The notes under the pieces were generated by a model. It searched no databases and was not told the DNA's origin. It saw only the letters and a program-made list of their open reading frames with translations. Positions 10,414-18,533 of a DNA stretch of 64,000 nucleotides are shown one piece after another. The stretch's first letter is position 1. Each line of letters opens with the position of its first letter. The stretch is taken from the NCBI RefSeq assembly GCF_029626265.1, contig NZ_JARUBN010000001.1, positions 3,100,001-3,164,000 of the forward strand, in the 5' to 3' direction. Both the position numbers and the translations under genes were made by a program. The DNA is from Micromonospora sp. WMMD1102 (GTDB lineage Bacteria > Actinomycetota > Actinomycetes > Mycobacteriales > Micromonosporaceae).

Positions 10414-11535
10414 GACGACGCCCAGCAGCACCACCATCACGGTCGCCGCCACGGCCAGCGGGGGCAGTAGGACCATCGCCGGTGCCATCAGGACCAGCAC
10501 GGCGATCCCGATCGGCCAGGGACCGGCCACCCGGACGAAGACCTCGTGCCCGAGCAGGATCCGGCCGGCGAGGAAGAGCACCGGGCCACCGACGAGCACC
10601 GCGACCCAGCCGCCGGGGGTGTCCTCGGCGGGATGACGGATGATCAGCTCGTCGCCGACCGAGACCAGTACGACGCCGGCCACCATGATCAGATGAGCGT
10701 AGCCCGCCCACTTGGTCTCCCGGCCCGGGTCGGCCGAGCCGGTGATGGCGCTGCCGAGCTTCTCCCGGGCCCGGTAGAAGTAGATCCACCAGAGCAGCAC
10801 GGTGGTGAGGAACGAGATCAGCACGGCGAGGGCCTGGACCGGGCCGTACTCGGTGCCGCGCACCGTACGGGCTGTGATGATGACGGTTTCGCCGAGCGCG
10901 ATGATGATGAACTGGCGGTACCGCTCGGCCAGGTGCTGACCGGCGGTGTTCCACTCCCAGGCTGGTGAGCGGCCGATCCTCGGGGTGGGCCAGCGCAGCA
11001 CCGGCCCCAGGTATTCCAGGGCCAGGGCTGCCGTCCAGAGCACCATCCGCAGCGATCCGGAGACGTAGACCCCGCCGAACCAGAGCACTCCGGAGAGGCT
11101 GAACCAGAAGATGCCGCGCAGCGGCCGGTTGCGCAGCCGGTGACCACGCAGGATCACCGCCAGGGTCGTACTGCGGAACAGGTGGATCCCGACGTACGTC
11201 GAGGCGAAGAGCAGGGCTCGGCCGTTGAACGCCTCGGGCAGCGAGGTGGACATCAGCAGGCTGCCGAGCATGATCGTGATGATCACCAGTTGCACGGCGG
11301 GGCGCCGCGAGTCCAGGGTGTCGGTGGCCAGGTTGGTGTACGACCACACCCACCAGACGGCCAGCAGCAGCAGGAGCGTCTCGTAGGCGCCGAGCGGGGT
11401 CAGCTTGCTGACCAGCGACTCGGCGAGCCGGGCCAGGATGAAGACGAAGACGAGATCGTAGAAGAGTTCCACCGGGGTGGCCCGCATCGGGGTGTCCGGG
11501 TCGCGGATCAGCGTGGAGTGCCGTTCCCTCGCCAT
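10360..11535 (-). CDS. ltrA: Low temperature requirement protein A (LtrA) family membrane protein
   Basis: This 391-residue polytopic membrane protein has about eleven hydrophobic segments. Family hallmarks are TPVELFYDLVFVFILARL near the N-terminus, ALALEYLGP, and AERYRQFIIIALGETVI in the middle. LtrA was named for growth at low temperature in Listeria; its biochemical function is unknown. ATG 11535 follows the usual spacing. The gene stands alone. Its 3' end is tandemly duplicated just beyond the stop codon. Confidence 0.88.
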   Translation of the reverse strand: MARERHSTLIRDPDTPMRATPVELFYDLVFVFILARLAESLVSKLTPLGAYETLLLLLAVWWVWSYTNLATDTLDSRRPAVQLVIITIMLGSLLMSTSLPEAFNGRALLFASTYVGIHLFRSTTLAVILRGHRLRNRPLRGIFWFSLSGVLWFGGVYVSGSLRMVLWTAALALEYLGPVLRWPTPRIGRSPAWEWNTAGQHLAERYRQFIIIALGETVIITARTVRGTEYGPVQALAVLISFLTTVLLWWIYFYRAREKLGSAITGSADPGRETKWAGYAHLIMVAGVVLVSVGDELIIRHPAEDTPGGWVAVLVGGPVLFLAGRILLGHEVFVRVAGPWPIGIAVLVLMAPAMVLLPPLAVAATVMVVLLGVVVAAALTLREPSGTPGAV

Positions 11536-11649
11536 CCGCCGCCCGTTCTCTCGCCGCCGCGCCGAACGAGCTGCCGGTCAGCCTTCTGACCTGCACGAAC
11601 GCACCGCTCGCCCCTGTCGAAGCAGTCGTACCACGACGGGGTGGTCCGA

Positions 11650-11699
11650 TCTGCGGCTTCGCTGGACGGGACGGTCTGCGGCTTCGCTGGACGGGACGG
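11650..11699. repeat. Perfect 25-bp tandem repeat
   Basis: Two identical 25-bp copies lie head to tail, each beginning tctgcggcttcgctgg, in the noncoding gap upstream of ltrA. Confidence 0.92.
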
Positions 11700-11707
11700 T
11701 CGGCGGC

Positions 11708-11729
11708 CACCCACCGGAGCCGGTGGGTG
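11708..11729 (-). terminator. Putative terminator of DUF6461 gene
   Basis: CACCCACCGG (11708-11717) pairs perfectly with CCGGTGGGTG (11720-11729). It lies about 110 bases downstream of the DUF6461 stop in the direction of transcription. There is no T-tract, so confidence is moderate. Confidence 0.5.
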
Positions 11730-11821
11730 CCTCCGGGTTGGCCTCCCGGACGCCCGGCCCGGCCCGGTGCGGGCGACGGCCGGGCCGGCCCGTGCCCCTC
11801 GGAGCGGGGTGGGCTCAGCTC

Positions 11822-11864
11822 CGTAGTCCGGCGAGTAACTCAGGCCCGTAGTTCGGCGAGTAAC
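11822..11864. repeat. 18-bp direct repeat over stop of DUF6461 gene
   Basis: cgtagtccggcgagtaac (11822-11839) and cgtagttcggcgagtaac (11847-11864) match at 17 of 18 positions. The right copy encodes the C-terminal LLAELR; the left copy lies just past the stop codon. Confidence 0.85.
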
Positions 11865-12901
11865 CGGGCCCGGTGGGCGACCCGGGCCGGGTCCCGGGGC
11901 GGAGCCACCCAACCGAGCACCTGGTAGGCCGCCCGCACCTGGTCGGGGAAGAGTGCCGCCTGCACCGCCAGCCCGGCGGAGTGGCGCTGGAACGCCCGCT
12001 GGCGTTCCGCGTCGGTCATCCGGCCGCGCTGGGTCGGCAGCGCCAGCGAGGTGCCGGCGAGGTCGGCCTGGCAGGCCAGTTCGCGCAGCAGCAGGCCGAG
12101 CGCCGAGTCGTCCGGCACGGTCCGCCGCTCGGCCCGGTCCAGTTCGGCCAGCGCGTCGGCCAGCACCGGCTCGGCGGCGATCCCCGCCTCGACGGCACGT
12201 CGCCGCGCCTCGGCGGCCACCACCCGGCGCAGCAGGTCGGGCGGGGCGGCGGTGATCGCGGTCAGCAACTCCTCGTCGTCGCGCAGCATCCAGGTCGGCA
12301 GCTCGGGTGGATCCGACAGCAGCGGCACCAGCTGACCGGTGGTAAGCGGCCCGGCCAGCCGGTCGGCGTCGAGGTGCACACCGGTGACCAGGTCGGCCAG
12401 CCGCAGTGCGGCCTCGAGGCCGGCGCCGGACCAGCCGGGGTCACCCTGGTCGGGCAGGCCGACCCGGCGCATCAGCGGCACCAGGGCGTCCGGCGCCTCG
12501 CCCCAGCGCCGGACCGGGGAACTCGGGTCGAACCCGGTGCGCAGCACGCCGTCCACCGCGTGCGCGAACCGCTGGTTGCCGTTGACGTTCGTGTACACCG
12601 ACAGTGCCTCGGCGCCGCCCGAGACGGCCCGCAGCACCTCGTTCCGGCTGCCCTCGTAGCCGTTCTCCTCCAGCACGAAGACCCAGCCGTCGAGCCGGCC
12701 GGCCAGCACGAGGGGCGTGAGCGGCGACGGGGTGGCCTGGTCGGCACCGGCCAGTGACCGGAGGCTGGCCGGGTCGGCGCCGAACCGGCGCAGCACCGCC
12801 GACTCGTCGGGGTTCCGGACGAACGTCAGACAGAACGCCTCGCGGAGGTTCGTGTCGTCGAGCCAGTCGTACTCGTCGTCGAGCCAGTCGTGGTCGCCCA
12901 T
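11840..12901 (-). CDS. DUF6461 domain protein
   Basis: This 353-residue protein starts MGDHDWLDDEYDWLDD at ATG 12901; a longer frame to 13090 overlaps the neighbouring gene and is rejected. The N-terminal 150 residues match my memory of DUF6461: FCLTFVRNPDESAVLRRFGADP, GWVFVLEENGYEGS and LSVYTNVNGNQRFAHAVDG. These proteins often resemble immunity or substrate-recognition proteins, but no function is established. The C-terminal 150 residues are Ala/Leu/Arg-rich helices of unknown role. It is divergent from a 67-residue gene, with about 100 bases for promoters between them. Confidence 0.75.
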   Translation of the reverse strand: MGDHDWLDDEYDWLDDTNLREAFCLTFVRNPDESAVLRRFGADPASLRSLAGADQATPSPLTPLVLAGRLDGWVFVLEENGYEGSRNEVLRAVSGGAEALSVYTNVNGNQRFAHAVDGVLRTGFDPSSPVRRWGEAPDALVPLMRRVGLPDQGDPGWSGAGLEAALRLADLVTGVHLDADRLAGPLTTGQLVPLLSDPPELPTWMLRDDEELLTAITAAPPDLLRRVVAAEARRRAVEAGIAAEPVLADALAELDRAERRTVPDDSALGLLLRELACQADLAGTSLALPTQRGRMTDAERQRAFQRHSAGLAVQAALFPDQVRAAYQVLGWVAPPRDPARVAHRARLLAELRA

Positions 12902-13007
12902 GCCGTCCCCGTCCCCGTGAAGTGTCGACCGTAACCGACGACAGCCAACCGTGGGCGTACGACAAAACCCGGCGGGCGTCACCGGTGCCGGGATTACGGT
13001 GAGGAGC

Positions 13008-13211
13008 ATGGACCCATCCGCCATCTGGCGGGACAAGAACCATCGCTGGCGGATCGAGGCGATCCGCGCTCCCGACCTGCGGTTCGCCATCTACGCCACC
13101 AACGGCACCACCGAATCCGCCCCGCTCTGGCTATACGGCATGCCGGCGCTGGCCCGGTGGCTGATGATCCAGAACATCGAACTGGGCGACCTGGTGGCGG
13201 AGGACCTGTGA
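13008..13211 (+). CDS. Small conserved-looking hypothetical protein, 67 aa
   Basis: ATG 13008 is preceded by GAGGAG about 4 bases upstream. The product, starting MDPSAIWRDKNHRWRIEAIR, is a compact mix of charged and aromatic residues with LWLYGMPALARWL in the middle and an acidic end. It reads like a small folded protein, but I do not recognise the family. No membrane segment or signal peptide is present. It lies divergently from the DUF6461 gene and upstream of namZ. Confidence 0.65.
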   Translation: MDPSAIWRDKNHRWRIEAIRAPDLRFAIYATNGTTESAPLWLYGMPALARWLMIQNIELGDLVAEDL

Positions 13212-13342
13212 CCCTCGGAGCGGCGGGACGTTCCCCCGGCCGCCGACCCGTCGCGTAGTTTTCCTTCTTGACCAGCTCATGTGTTGTAGGTAACTTCCGG
13301 GACACGTTTCCGTGCCCGCAGCCCCGCCCCCGGGAGGCCGTC

Positions 13343-14674
13343 GTGCGACGCAGAAAGTTCCTCGCCAGCACCGCCGCAGCCAGCGCCCTCGGCGCCACGG
13401 CGGGCACCCTCGGCGGTGCCACCGCCTCCGCGGCCCCGGACACCGACCGCTTCGGCCCGGACGGGCACGGCGGGCACGGCCGGCGGGTCGGCACCGGCCT
13501 GGACGTACTCGTCGAGTCCCGGTTCGCCGCGCTGGCCGGTCAGCGGGTGGGCGTGCTTTCCAACCCGACCGGGGTGGACGCCCGCTACCGCCACCTGGTC
13601 GACCTGATGCACGGCTCCGGCCGGGTGCGGCTGACCGCCGCGTTCGGACCGGAGCACGGCTTCCGGGGCTCGGCCCAGGCCGGCGGCAGCGAGGGGACCG
13701 GGATCGACGCCCGGACCGGCGTCACCGTCTACGACGCGTACGGCGCCTCGCAGGCGAAGTGGGGAGAACTGATCGCCCAGGCCGGGGTCGACACCGTCGT
13801 CTTCGACATCCAGGACGTGGGCGCCCGCTTCTACACCTACATCTGGACCCTCTACGACTCGATGGTCGCCGCCGCCCGGCTCGGCATCCGGTACGTCGTA
13901 CTCGACCGGCCGAACCCGATCGGCGGCCGGGCGTACGGGCCGATGATGACCACGCCGTTCACCTCGGGCGTCGGCAAGAAGGAGATCGTGCAGCAGCACG
14001 GCATGACCGTCGGCGAGCTGGCCCGGTTCTACAACGGCGAGTTCCTGCCGGCCGAGGCGGGCCGGCCGGTCGACCTCACCGTGATCAGGTGCCGGGGTTG
14101 GCGGCGCGGCGACTTCGCCGCCGACGCCGGCGTGCCGTGGGTGCTGCCCAGCCCGAACATGCCGACCCCGGACACCGCGCTCGTCTATCCCGGCACCTGC
14201 ATGTTCGAGGGGGTCGCCTCGATGACCGAGGGACGGGGGACCACCCGGCCGTTCGAGCTGGTCGGCGGCCTGGCCGACGACTTCGACTACCACCTGGTGG
14301 ACCGGGTCGCCGCCCGGGAACTGCCCGGGGTCGAGTTCCGGGAGGCGTACTTCTCGCCGACCGCCGCCGGACAGAAGCCGGACCTGCTCAACAAGCTCTG
14401 CGCCGGCGTCGAGGTACGGGTCACCGACCCGGCCCGGTTCGACCCGGTGCGTACCGGCGTCGCGCTGCTGGTCGAGGCCCGGAAGTACCCCGCGTTCGCC
14501 TGGCGGGCGGACAGCTGGGACGCCGCCCGGCCGTACTGGATCGACAAGCTCACCGGCTCCACCCGGCTGCGCACGATGATCGACGCCGGGGCCGACGTGC
14601 CGGACGTGGTCGGTGCCTGGTCGGCCGAGTTGGCCGAGTTCGACCGGCGGCGCCGGCCCTACCTGCTCTACTGA
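13343..14674 (+). CDS. namZ: Secreted exo-beta-N-acetylmuramidase (DUF1343/NamZ)
   Basis: This 443-residue DUF1343 protein belongs to the family founded by NamZ (GH171), which releases MurNAc from the non-reducing end of peptidoglycan fragments. GTG 13343 has GGGAGG 5 bases upstream. The N-terminus MRRRKFLASTAAASALG is a Tat-type signal with an AXA-like end (ATASAAP). Family motifs are GVLSNPTGVD, FGPEHGFRG, VFDIQDVGARFYTYIWTL, LDRPNPIGG and SPNMPTPDTALVYPGTC. Length fits the family. A secreted amidase of the same theme lies 5 kb downstream. Three stop-containing repeats cover the 3' end. Confidence 0.9.
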   Translation: MRRRKFLASTAAASALGATAGTLGGATASAAPDTDRFGPDGHGGHGRRVGTGLDVLVESRFAALAGQRVGVLSNPTGVDARYRHLVDLMHGSGRVRLTAAFGPEHGFRGSAQAGGSEGTGIDARTGVTVYDAYGASQAKWGELIAQAGVDTVVFDIQDVGARFYTYIWTLYDSMVAAARLGIRYVVLDRPNPIGGRAYGPMMTTPFTSGVGKKEIVQQHGMTVGELARFYNGEFLPAEAGRPVDLTVIRCRGWRRGDFAADAGVPWVLPSPNMPTPDTALVYPGTCMFEGVASMTEGRGTTRPFELVGGLADDFDYHLVDRVAARELPGVEFREAYFSPTAAGQKPDLLNKLCAGVEVRVTDPARFDPVRTGVALLVEARKYPAFAWRADSWDAARPYWIDKLTGSTRLRTMIDAGADVPDVVGAWSAELAEFDRRRRPYLLY

Positions 14675-14731
14675 CCGACGGCGCGCCGGCCCTACTGACC
14701 GACGAACCGTACCCGCCCTACTGACCGGCGG
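14668..14731. repeat. Three copies of a stop-containing 13-mer at namZ end
   Basis: CTACTGACCG(A/G)CG occurs at 14668, 14692 and 14718. The first contains the namZ stop codon; the second TGA is in frame with it (24 bp on), while the third is not. Confidence 0.85.
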
Positions 14732-15820
14732 TCACAGCCCTTCGCACGGCTGGTCCCCGACCGCGCAGCTGGTCGGCCGCTTCTGGGTGAGCGTGGTGTC
14801 CCGGTCCACCTCGAACCAGATCGTCACCGAGCGCTTCGCCGCGAGCGGGGCGCCGGTGAAGGTGACCTGCTGCTCCTCCTGCCGGTAGCTCTCCGCTCCG
14901 GTGGCATCGGCCAGCCGCGCGCCACCGGAGAGGGTGAGCACCAGGGTCCAGCTCGGGGCGGCCGCGTCGCCGTCGTTGGTCACCACCACCTCGCCCTCGT
15001 AGCCCAGCAGCCGGCTCCGCACCGTGCTGTACCGGGCGGCCAGGTTCGGCTGGCCCGCCCTCGGCGGGTTCGCGGCGGCCGGCGACGAGGTGCGGCGGGG
15101 CGTGCTGCCGGGCCGGGCCGGCCGGCTGGGCGGGACCGTGCTGGCGGCGCCGGTCGGGGTCCGGGCGCTCGGCGCGGGCGTACCCGCCGGGGTGCTCGGC
15201 GTGGCGCTGGCGGCGGTGGCCGTCGGTCCGCCGGCCCGGTCGTCGTCCTGGCCCAAGACCAGACCGGTGGCCACGACCGTCGCGCCGACCGCCAGGGCCA
15301 GCACCGCCAGCGCGGCACCGAGCCGCCGCCTGGACCGCCGGCCCGGGTCGGGCCCGCCGGCCGGCACGGCGCTGAGCACCTGGGTGGGCGCCGGCAGTTC
15401 CACCTCGCGGAACGCCAGCCAGTCGAGTACGGCGGGCAGCCGGGTGTCGAGCAGTCCCCGGTGGCACTCCGCGCGCCGTCCGGGTTCGGCGGGCAGCCAG
15501 GGCTCCTCGTCGTCGCCCTGCACGACGGTGAGCCGGCATCCCTCCGCGGTGGGGGTCAGCTCGCACTCCAGCCGGGTCTGTTGTCCCTCGTCGGGCCAGC
15601 GCAGCACGATCCGGTGTGGCCGGTCCACCTCGACCAGCTCGACGACGATCAGCTCGTCGAGTTCGGGCAGGTCGACCGGGCGCAGCTCGAACCGGCTGAT
15701 CGACGAGGGCCGTGGTGCGATCGAGGCGAACCACTTCGGCAGCAGCTCGCGATCGGTGAGCGCCCGCCAGACCCGTTCCGGGGGATGGCGCAGTTCGACG
15801 CTGGTCCGGATTTCGGTCAC
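14732..15820 (-). CDS. SRPBCC domain - TM helix - CBM2-like domain fusion
   Basis: This 362-residue protein has an unusual domain order. Residues 1-145 are an SRPBCC/AHSA1-like domain (TSVELRHPPERVWRALTDRE, LPKWF, HRIVLRWPDEG). A single hydrophobic helix follows (about 168-190, AVLALAVGATVVATGLVLG), then a Ser/Thr/Pro/Ala linker of about 60 residues. The last 110 residues look like a carbohydrate-binding CBM2-type beta-sandwich (GYEGEVVVTNDGDAAAPSWT, LAAKRSVTIWFEV, two Cys near the end). With Arg before the helix, the SRPBCC domain should be cytoplasmic and the CBM outside. GTG 15820 starts it. The fusion suggests a surface sensor or binding protein; function unknown. Confidence 0.75.
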   Translation of the reverse strand: MTEIRTSVELRHPPERVWRALTDRELLPKWFASIAPRPSSISRFELRPVDLPELDELIVVELVEVDRPHRIVLRWPDEGQQTRLECELTPTAEGCRLTVVQGDDEEPWLPAEPGRRAECHRGLLDTRLPAVLDWLAFREVELPAPTQVLSAVPAGGPDPGRRSRRRLGAALAVLALAVGATVVATGLVLGQDDDRAGGPTATAASATPSTPAGTPAPSARTPTGAASTVPPSRPARPGSTPRRTSSPAAANPPRAGQPNLAARYSTVRSRLLGYEGEVVVTNDGDAAAPSWTLVLTLSGGARLADATGAESYRQEEQQVTFTGAPLAAKRSVTIWFEVDRDTTLTQKRPTSCAVGDQPCEGL

Positions 15821-15997
15821 GGCGGAACTGTACGGCCATCCGGCACCGCGGGCCCGTCGGCCCTACCGAGCCACCGACGCAGGCCAGCGCAGACCACCGC
15901 CGGCCCGAGCCGCCCGTCGGGACCCGCCCGGCGGCCGGTCACCGAATCGGAGACGATTGCGTTATTCCGGTAAAACAGACTGTATGCGGCAATTAGC

Positions 15998-16192
15998 ATG
16001 ATCCGAGTGAAAAACAAGGGACTGCGGACCCTGCTGTCGATCGGTGCCGCGCTCGCCGTCATCTACTTCGGCACCACCGGTGCGGAGGGAGGCGAGGGCG
16101 GGGTCACCAACACCGTCCTGCTGCTGGCCGTCGCCGCCGGCCTGATCGTCTGGTACCTGACCCGGCCCGCCTCGGGCAAACCGGTGAGCTGA
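15998..16192 (+). CDS. Small membrane protein, 64 aa
   Basis: ATG 15998 opens MIRVKNKGLRTLLSIGAAL, followed by two hydrophobic segments separated by an Gly/Glu-rich loop (GAEGGEGGV). The preceding 50 bases are unusually A/T-rich for this genome (gcgttattccggtaaaacag), consistent with a promoter. Positive charge at the N-terminus predicts both ends in the cytoplasm. Similar two-helix small proteins are common in Micromonospora relatives, but I cannot name a function. Confidence 0.7.
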   Translation: MIRVKNKGLRTLLSIGAALAVIYFGTTGAEGGEGGVTNTVLLLAVAAGLIVWYLTRPASGKPVS

Positions 16193-16208
16193 CCGCGCAT
16201 CGCACCGC

Positions 16209-16262
16209 CCGGCCTCCTCACACGGCACCGCCTGCGGGCCGACCGGCCTCCTCACACGGCCC
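16209..16262. repeat. 17-bp direct repeat
   Basis: cggcctcctcacacggc occurs at about 16210 and again at about 16246, downstream of the HhH-GPD gene on the minus strand. No coding role is evident. Confidence 0.7.
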
Positions 16263-16276
16263 GCCCACCGGCCCGT

Positions 16277-16936
16277 TCACCGGGCGGCGGCGACGGCCGC
16301 CCTGTCCAGTTCGGCGATCGACTGCTGACCGAGCGAGACGCGGACCAGCGCGGAGGCCAATCGGGGAAAATCGACCCCGTCGACCAGCCCGGCCAGTTTG
16401 TCCGATGTGGACGGCAGACCGAGCCGGCCGGCTGCCTTGACGGCCCTGGCGTCGGCGTACGGCCGGACGTCCGGCCAGACCGCCTGGACCTCCCGGAGGA
16501 AGATGTCCGCACCGGTCGGTCCGATACCCGGAAACCGGGTCAACTCGCGCCGCAGCGCGGACGGGTCCCCACCCGCCTCCCGGTGCAGCCGGCGCAGGTC
16601 GCCGTTCCAGCGTTCCAGGCACAGTCGTGCCCCGTTGCCCAGCATCGTCGCGGTCCGCTCGTCGTAGCGCCGGTAGTGTCCCCGGCCCAGGGCGTCCACC
16701 AACTCCTGCCAGCTGCGCGAGTCGGTGCCCTGCGGGGTACGGCAGCCGGCCGCGAAGAGTTCCCGGGCCGCGGCCACCGCCACGCCGGCCCGGATCCGGG
16801 TGCTGAGCAGCGTCGTCAGCAGCAGCAGCTGGTAGAGCGGGCCCGGCCGGTCGGCCAGCCGGATGCCGGCCTCGTCGGCGTACGTACGGCCCTGCCGGTC
16901 CAGCAGCACCCGCACGATCGCTCGGTCTCGGTTCAT
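16277..16936 (-). CDS. HhH-GPD endonuclease III-like DNA glycosylase
   Basis: This 219-residue protein has the helix-hairpin-helix plus GPD core of base-excision glycosylases: ELTRFPGIGPTGADIFLREV followed by RPYADARAV, where Asp of YAD aligns with the catalytic Asp. An early segment, LLLTTLLSTRIRAGVAVAAA, corresponds to the helical core. The four-Cys Fe-S cluster of classical Nth is absent. Similar Fe-S-free HhH-GPD proteins are common in actinobacteria, and their substrate is uncertain. ATG 16936 is used. It stands alone on the minus strand. Confidence 0.82.
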   Translation of the reverse strand: MNRDRAIVRVLLDRQGRTYADEAGIRLADRPGPLYQLLLLTTLLSTRIRAGVAVAAARELFAAGCRTPQGTDSRSWQELVDALGRGHYRRYDERTATMLGNGARLCLERWNGDLRRLHREAGGDPSALRRELTRFPGIGPTGADIFLREVQAVWPDVRPYADARAVKAAGRLGLPSTSDKLAGLVDGVDFPRLASALVRVSLGQQSIAELDRAAVAAAR

Positions 16937-17294
16937 TCGATCCGATTACCCCGGCGGAGCCGGTCCGTGCACCGGGAGGCCGACCGGACAACGTGCGTTC
17001 GGCCTCCCGCCACCATCGGGCCGCGACCTGGGCCCGGCAGCCCCGGGCCGCTGGCCGCCGGCGAGGCGGGCGATCTCGGCGACCTCGGCCGGCCGGCCGA
17101 CCGAATGGCCGCACCGGCACCGGGTATCCCCATGGCGGGTACCCGGGTGTACGTGGCGCGCTCGGCGAACCGGACGGTCGCGAACCCCCGGGGCACCCTG
17201 CCGGTCGGCGGACCACCGCCGGCCGGCGCCCACGGTGGGCGGCGCGCAGACCTGACGCCGCCGACTGGTACGACGACCTCGGAAGGGGACGGCG
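16937..17294. other. Intergenic, no feature recognised
   Basis: About 360 bases between the divergent glycosylase and the 73-residue gene. Open frames exist on both strands, but they are Arg/Gly/Pro-rich and lack ribosome binding sites or family motifs. It presumably contains both promoters. Confidence 0.5.
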
Positions 17295-17516
17295 ATGACG
17301 AACGTGCAGCAGCCGGAGATGCGCCGCAACGAACTGAACCCGACGGTGCAGGACAGCAAGGGACCCCGCCCGGACGAGCCGACCCGGGTCCGTGGCGGCG
17401 GTGGCCGGCGGATCCCGCCGGACCAGGTCTCCCCGTACGGCCCGTCGGCCCGACGGGTCGCCGAGGATCCGGACCGGAACGCCGCCGGCCGTGCCGACGC
17501 GCGCCGGATCGACTGA
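17295..17516 (+). CDS. Small hydrophilic hypothetical protein, 73 aa
   Basis: ATG 17295 follows GGAAGGGGA at an ideal distance. The product is strongly hydrophilic and Pro/Arg/Asp-rich (MTNVQQPEMRRNELNPTVQD), with no membrane segment, and is probably disordered. The very good Shine-Dalgarno is the main evidence that it is real. Function unknown. Confidence 0.6.
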   Translation: MTNVQQPEMRRNELNPTVQDSKGPRPDEPTRVRGGGGRRIPPDQVSPYGPSARRVAEDPDRNAAGRADARRID

Positions 17517-17539
17517 CCGGGACGGCTTCCGGCCGGGTG

Positions 17540-18061
17540 TCACCGGCGGTGCCGGCCTCGGCTCAGCTGTCCGAGCGTCGCCACCGCGGCCACCCCGTAC
17601 GCCAGGTGCGGGACGATGTCGGTGAGCCAGTCCGTACGGCTCCACCGGCGCGGGTCGGTGACGCCCAGGGCGGTGAGGGTGCCGTCGGAGGCGAGCATCG
17701 CGACGGCACCGAAGAGCCCGGCTGCCACCGGCCCGGGGAGCCGGCGCGACCCGGTGAGGGTGAGCGCCGCCCCGGACAGCACACCGGTCGCGTAGCCGAG
17801 CAGGGGCCCGAGGCCCGAGCGGCGGTTCGCCGCCCGGTCCTCGGGCCCCAGACCGACGTGCAGCATCTCGGCGAGCCGCTGCGCGCTCTCCTCCGGGGTG
17901 TTGCTGGCCGGTCGTGCCCGCAGGGCCATGTCGAGGTAGGTGACCACGTTCAGGGCCACGCTGCCGACCGCGCCCGCGATCGCCCCGTCCACCGCCTCGG
18001 TGAGCGGACCGCCCGGTGCCGGCCGGTCCAGCAGGCCGGTGACGGCACCCCGGCCAATCAC
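17540..18061 (-). CDS. Hypothetical membrane protein, 173 aa
   Basis: GTG 18061 overlaps the stop of the upstream 70-residue gene (GTGA overlap), so the two are one operon. The protein has about four hydrophobic segments (AIAGAVGSVALNVVTYLDM, LGPLLGYATGVLSGAALTL, PVAAGLFGAVAMLASDG, IVPHLAYGVAAVATLG) and an amphipathic loop containing PEESAQRLAEML. The pattern resembles YagU/DUF1440-like small membrane proteins, but I am not sure of the family. The 263-residue longer frame runs through the neighbour and is rejected. Confidence 0.7.
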   Translation of the reverse strand: MIGRGAVTGLLDRPAPGGPLTEAVDGAIAGAVGSVALNVVTYLDMALRARPASNTPEESAQRLAEMLHVGLGPEDRAANRRSGLGPLLGYATGVLSGAALTLTGSRRLPGPVAAGLFGAVAMLASDGTLTALGVTDPRRWSRTDWLTDIVPHLAYGVAAVATLGQLSRGRHRR

Positions 18062-18270
18062 TTGGGCTCTCCCGGGCCGCGTTCGCCCTTCGGCCCGAGT
18101 CCCCGTTCGCCGCGTACGAAGCCGGGTCGGCCGCGGTCCTCCCGGAGGTACCGGTTCGCGGTGTCGTCGGCCTTGCTGTCGTTGGCCCGGCGGCCGGAGT
18201 CGTCGATGTGCTTGCGCAGCCGGGCGCGCTCCACGTCGTACGCGTTGCTGCCCGGTCGTGGTCCTGGCAT
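18058..18270 (-). CDS. Small hydrophilic protein, 70 aa
   Basis: ATG 18270 (MPGPRPGSNAYDVERARLRK) has GGGGAGG about 6 bases upstream. The product is highly charged: an amphipathic helix with Asp/Arg pairs, then a Gly/Arg-rich tail (GRPGFVRGERGLGPKGERG). I recall similar short proteins across Streptomyces and Micromonospora, but no function is known. Its stop overlaps the start of the membrane protein gene, indicating co-expression. Confidence 0.68.
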   Translation of the reverse strand: MPGPRPGSNAYDVERARLRKHIDDSGRRANDSKADDTANRYLREDRGRPGFVRGERGLGPKGERGPGEPK

Positions 18271-18533
18271 GGCTGCCTCCCCGTCGTGTCGGCGCCGTCC
18301 CGGCTGGTCTACCCGCCCGGGTCCGGGCCATTCACGCAGCGTGACGGCCTTGGGGTCGCCCGATGCCGCCGGGCGTAATCTCGCAGTGCGCTCCGGGATG
18401 GGCCGGAACGGATGATCGGACATATGGGACCATCGGCGGATGGCGCAGATCGGCCGGCAGCGGGGGCGGGCAGCGCGGGGGAGTCGCAACCGGCCGACGG
18501 TGACAGCCGGGAACGGGTACGGGTGAGCGGGTC

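Larger units (their letters stand above)
11536..11839. other. Intergenic region with tandem repeat and hairpin
   Basis: About 300 bases separate ltrA from the DUF6461 gene, both on the minus strand. They hold a perfect 25-bp tandem repeat (11650-11674, 11675-11699) and a terminator-like hairpin at 11708-11729. The ltrA promoter should lie in 11536-11640, but no clear -10/-35 pair is seen. Confidence 0.6.
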
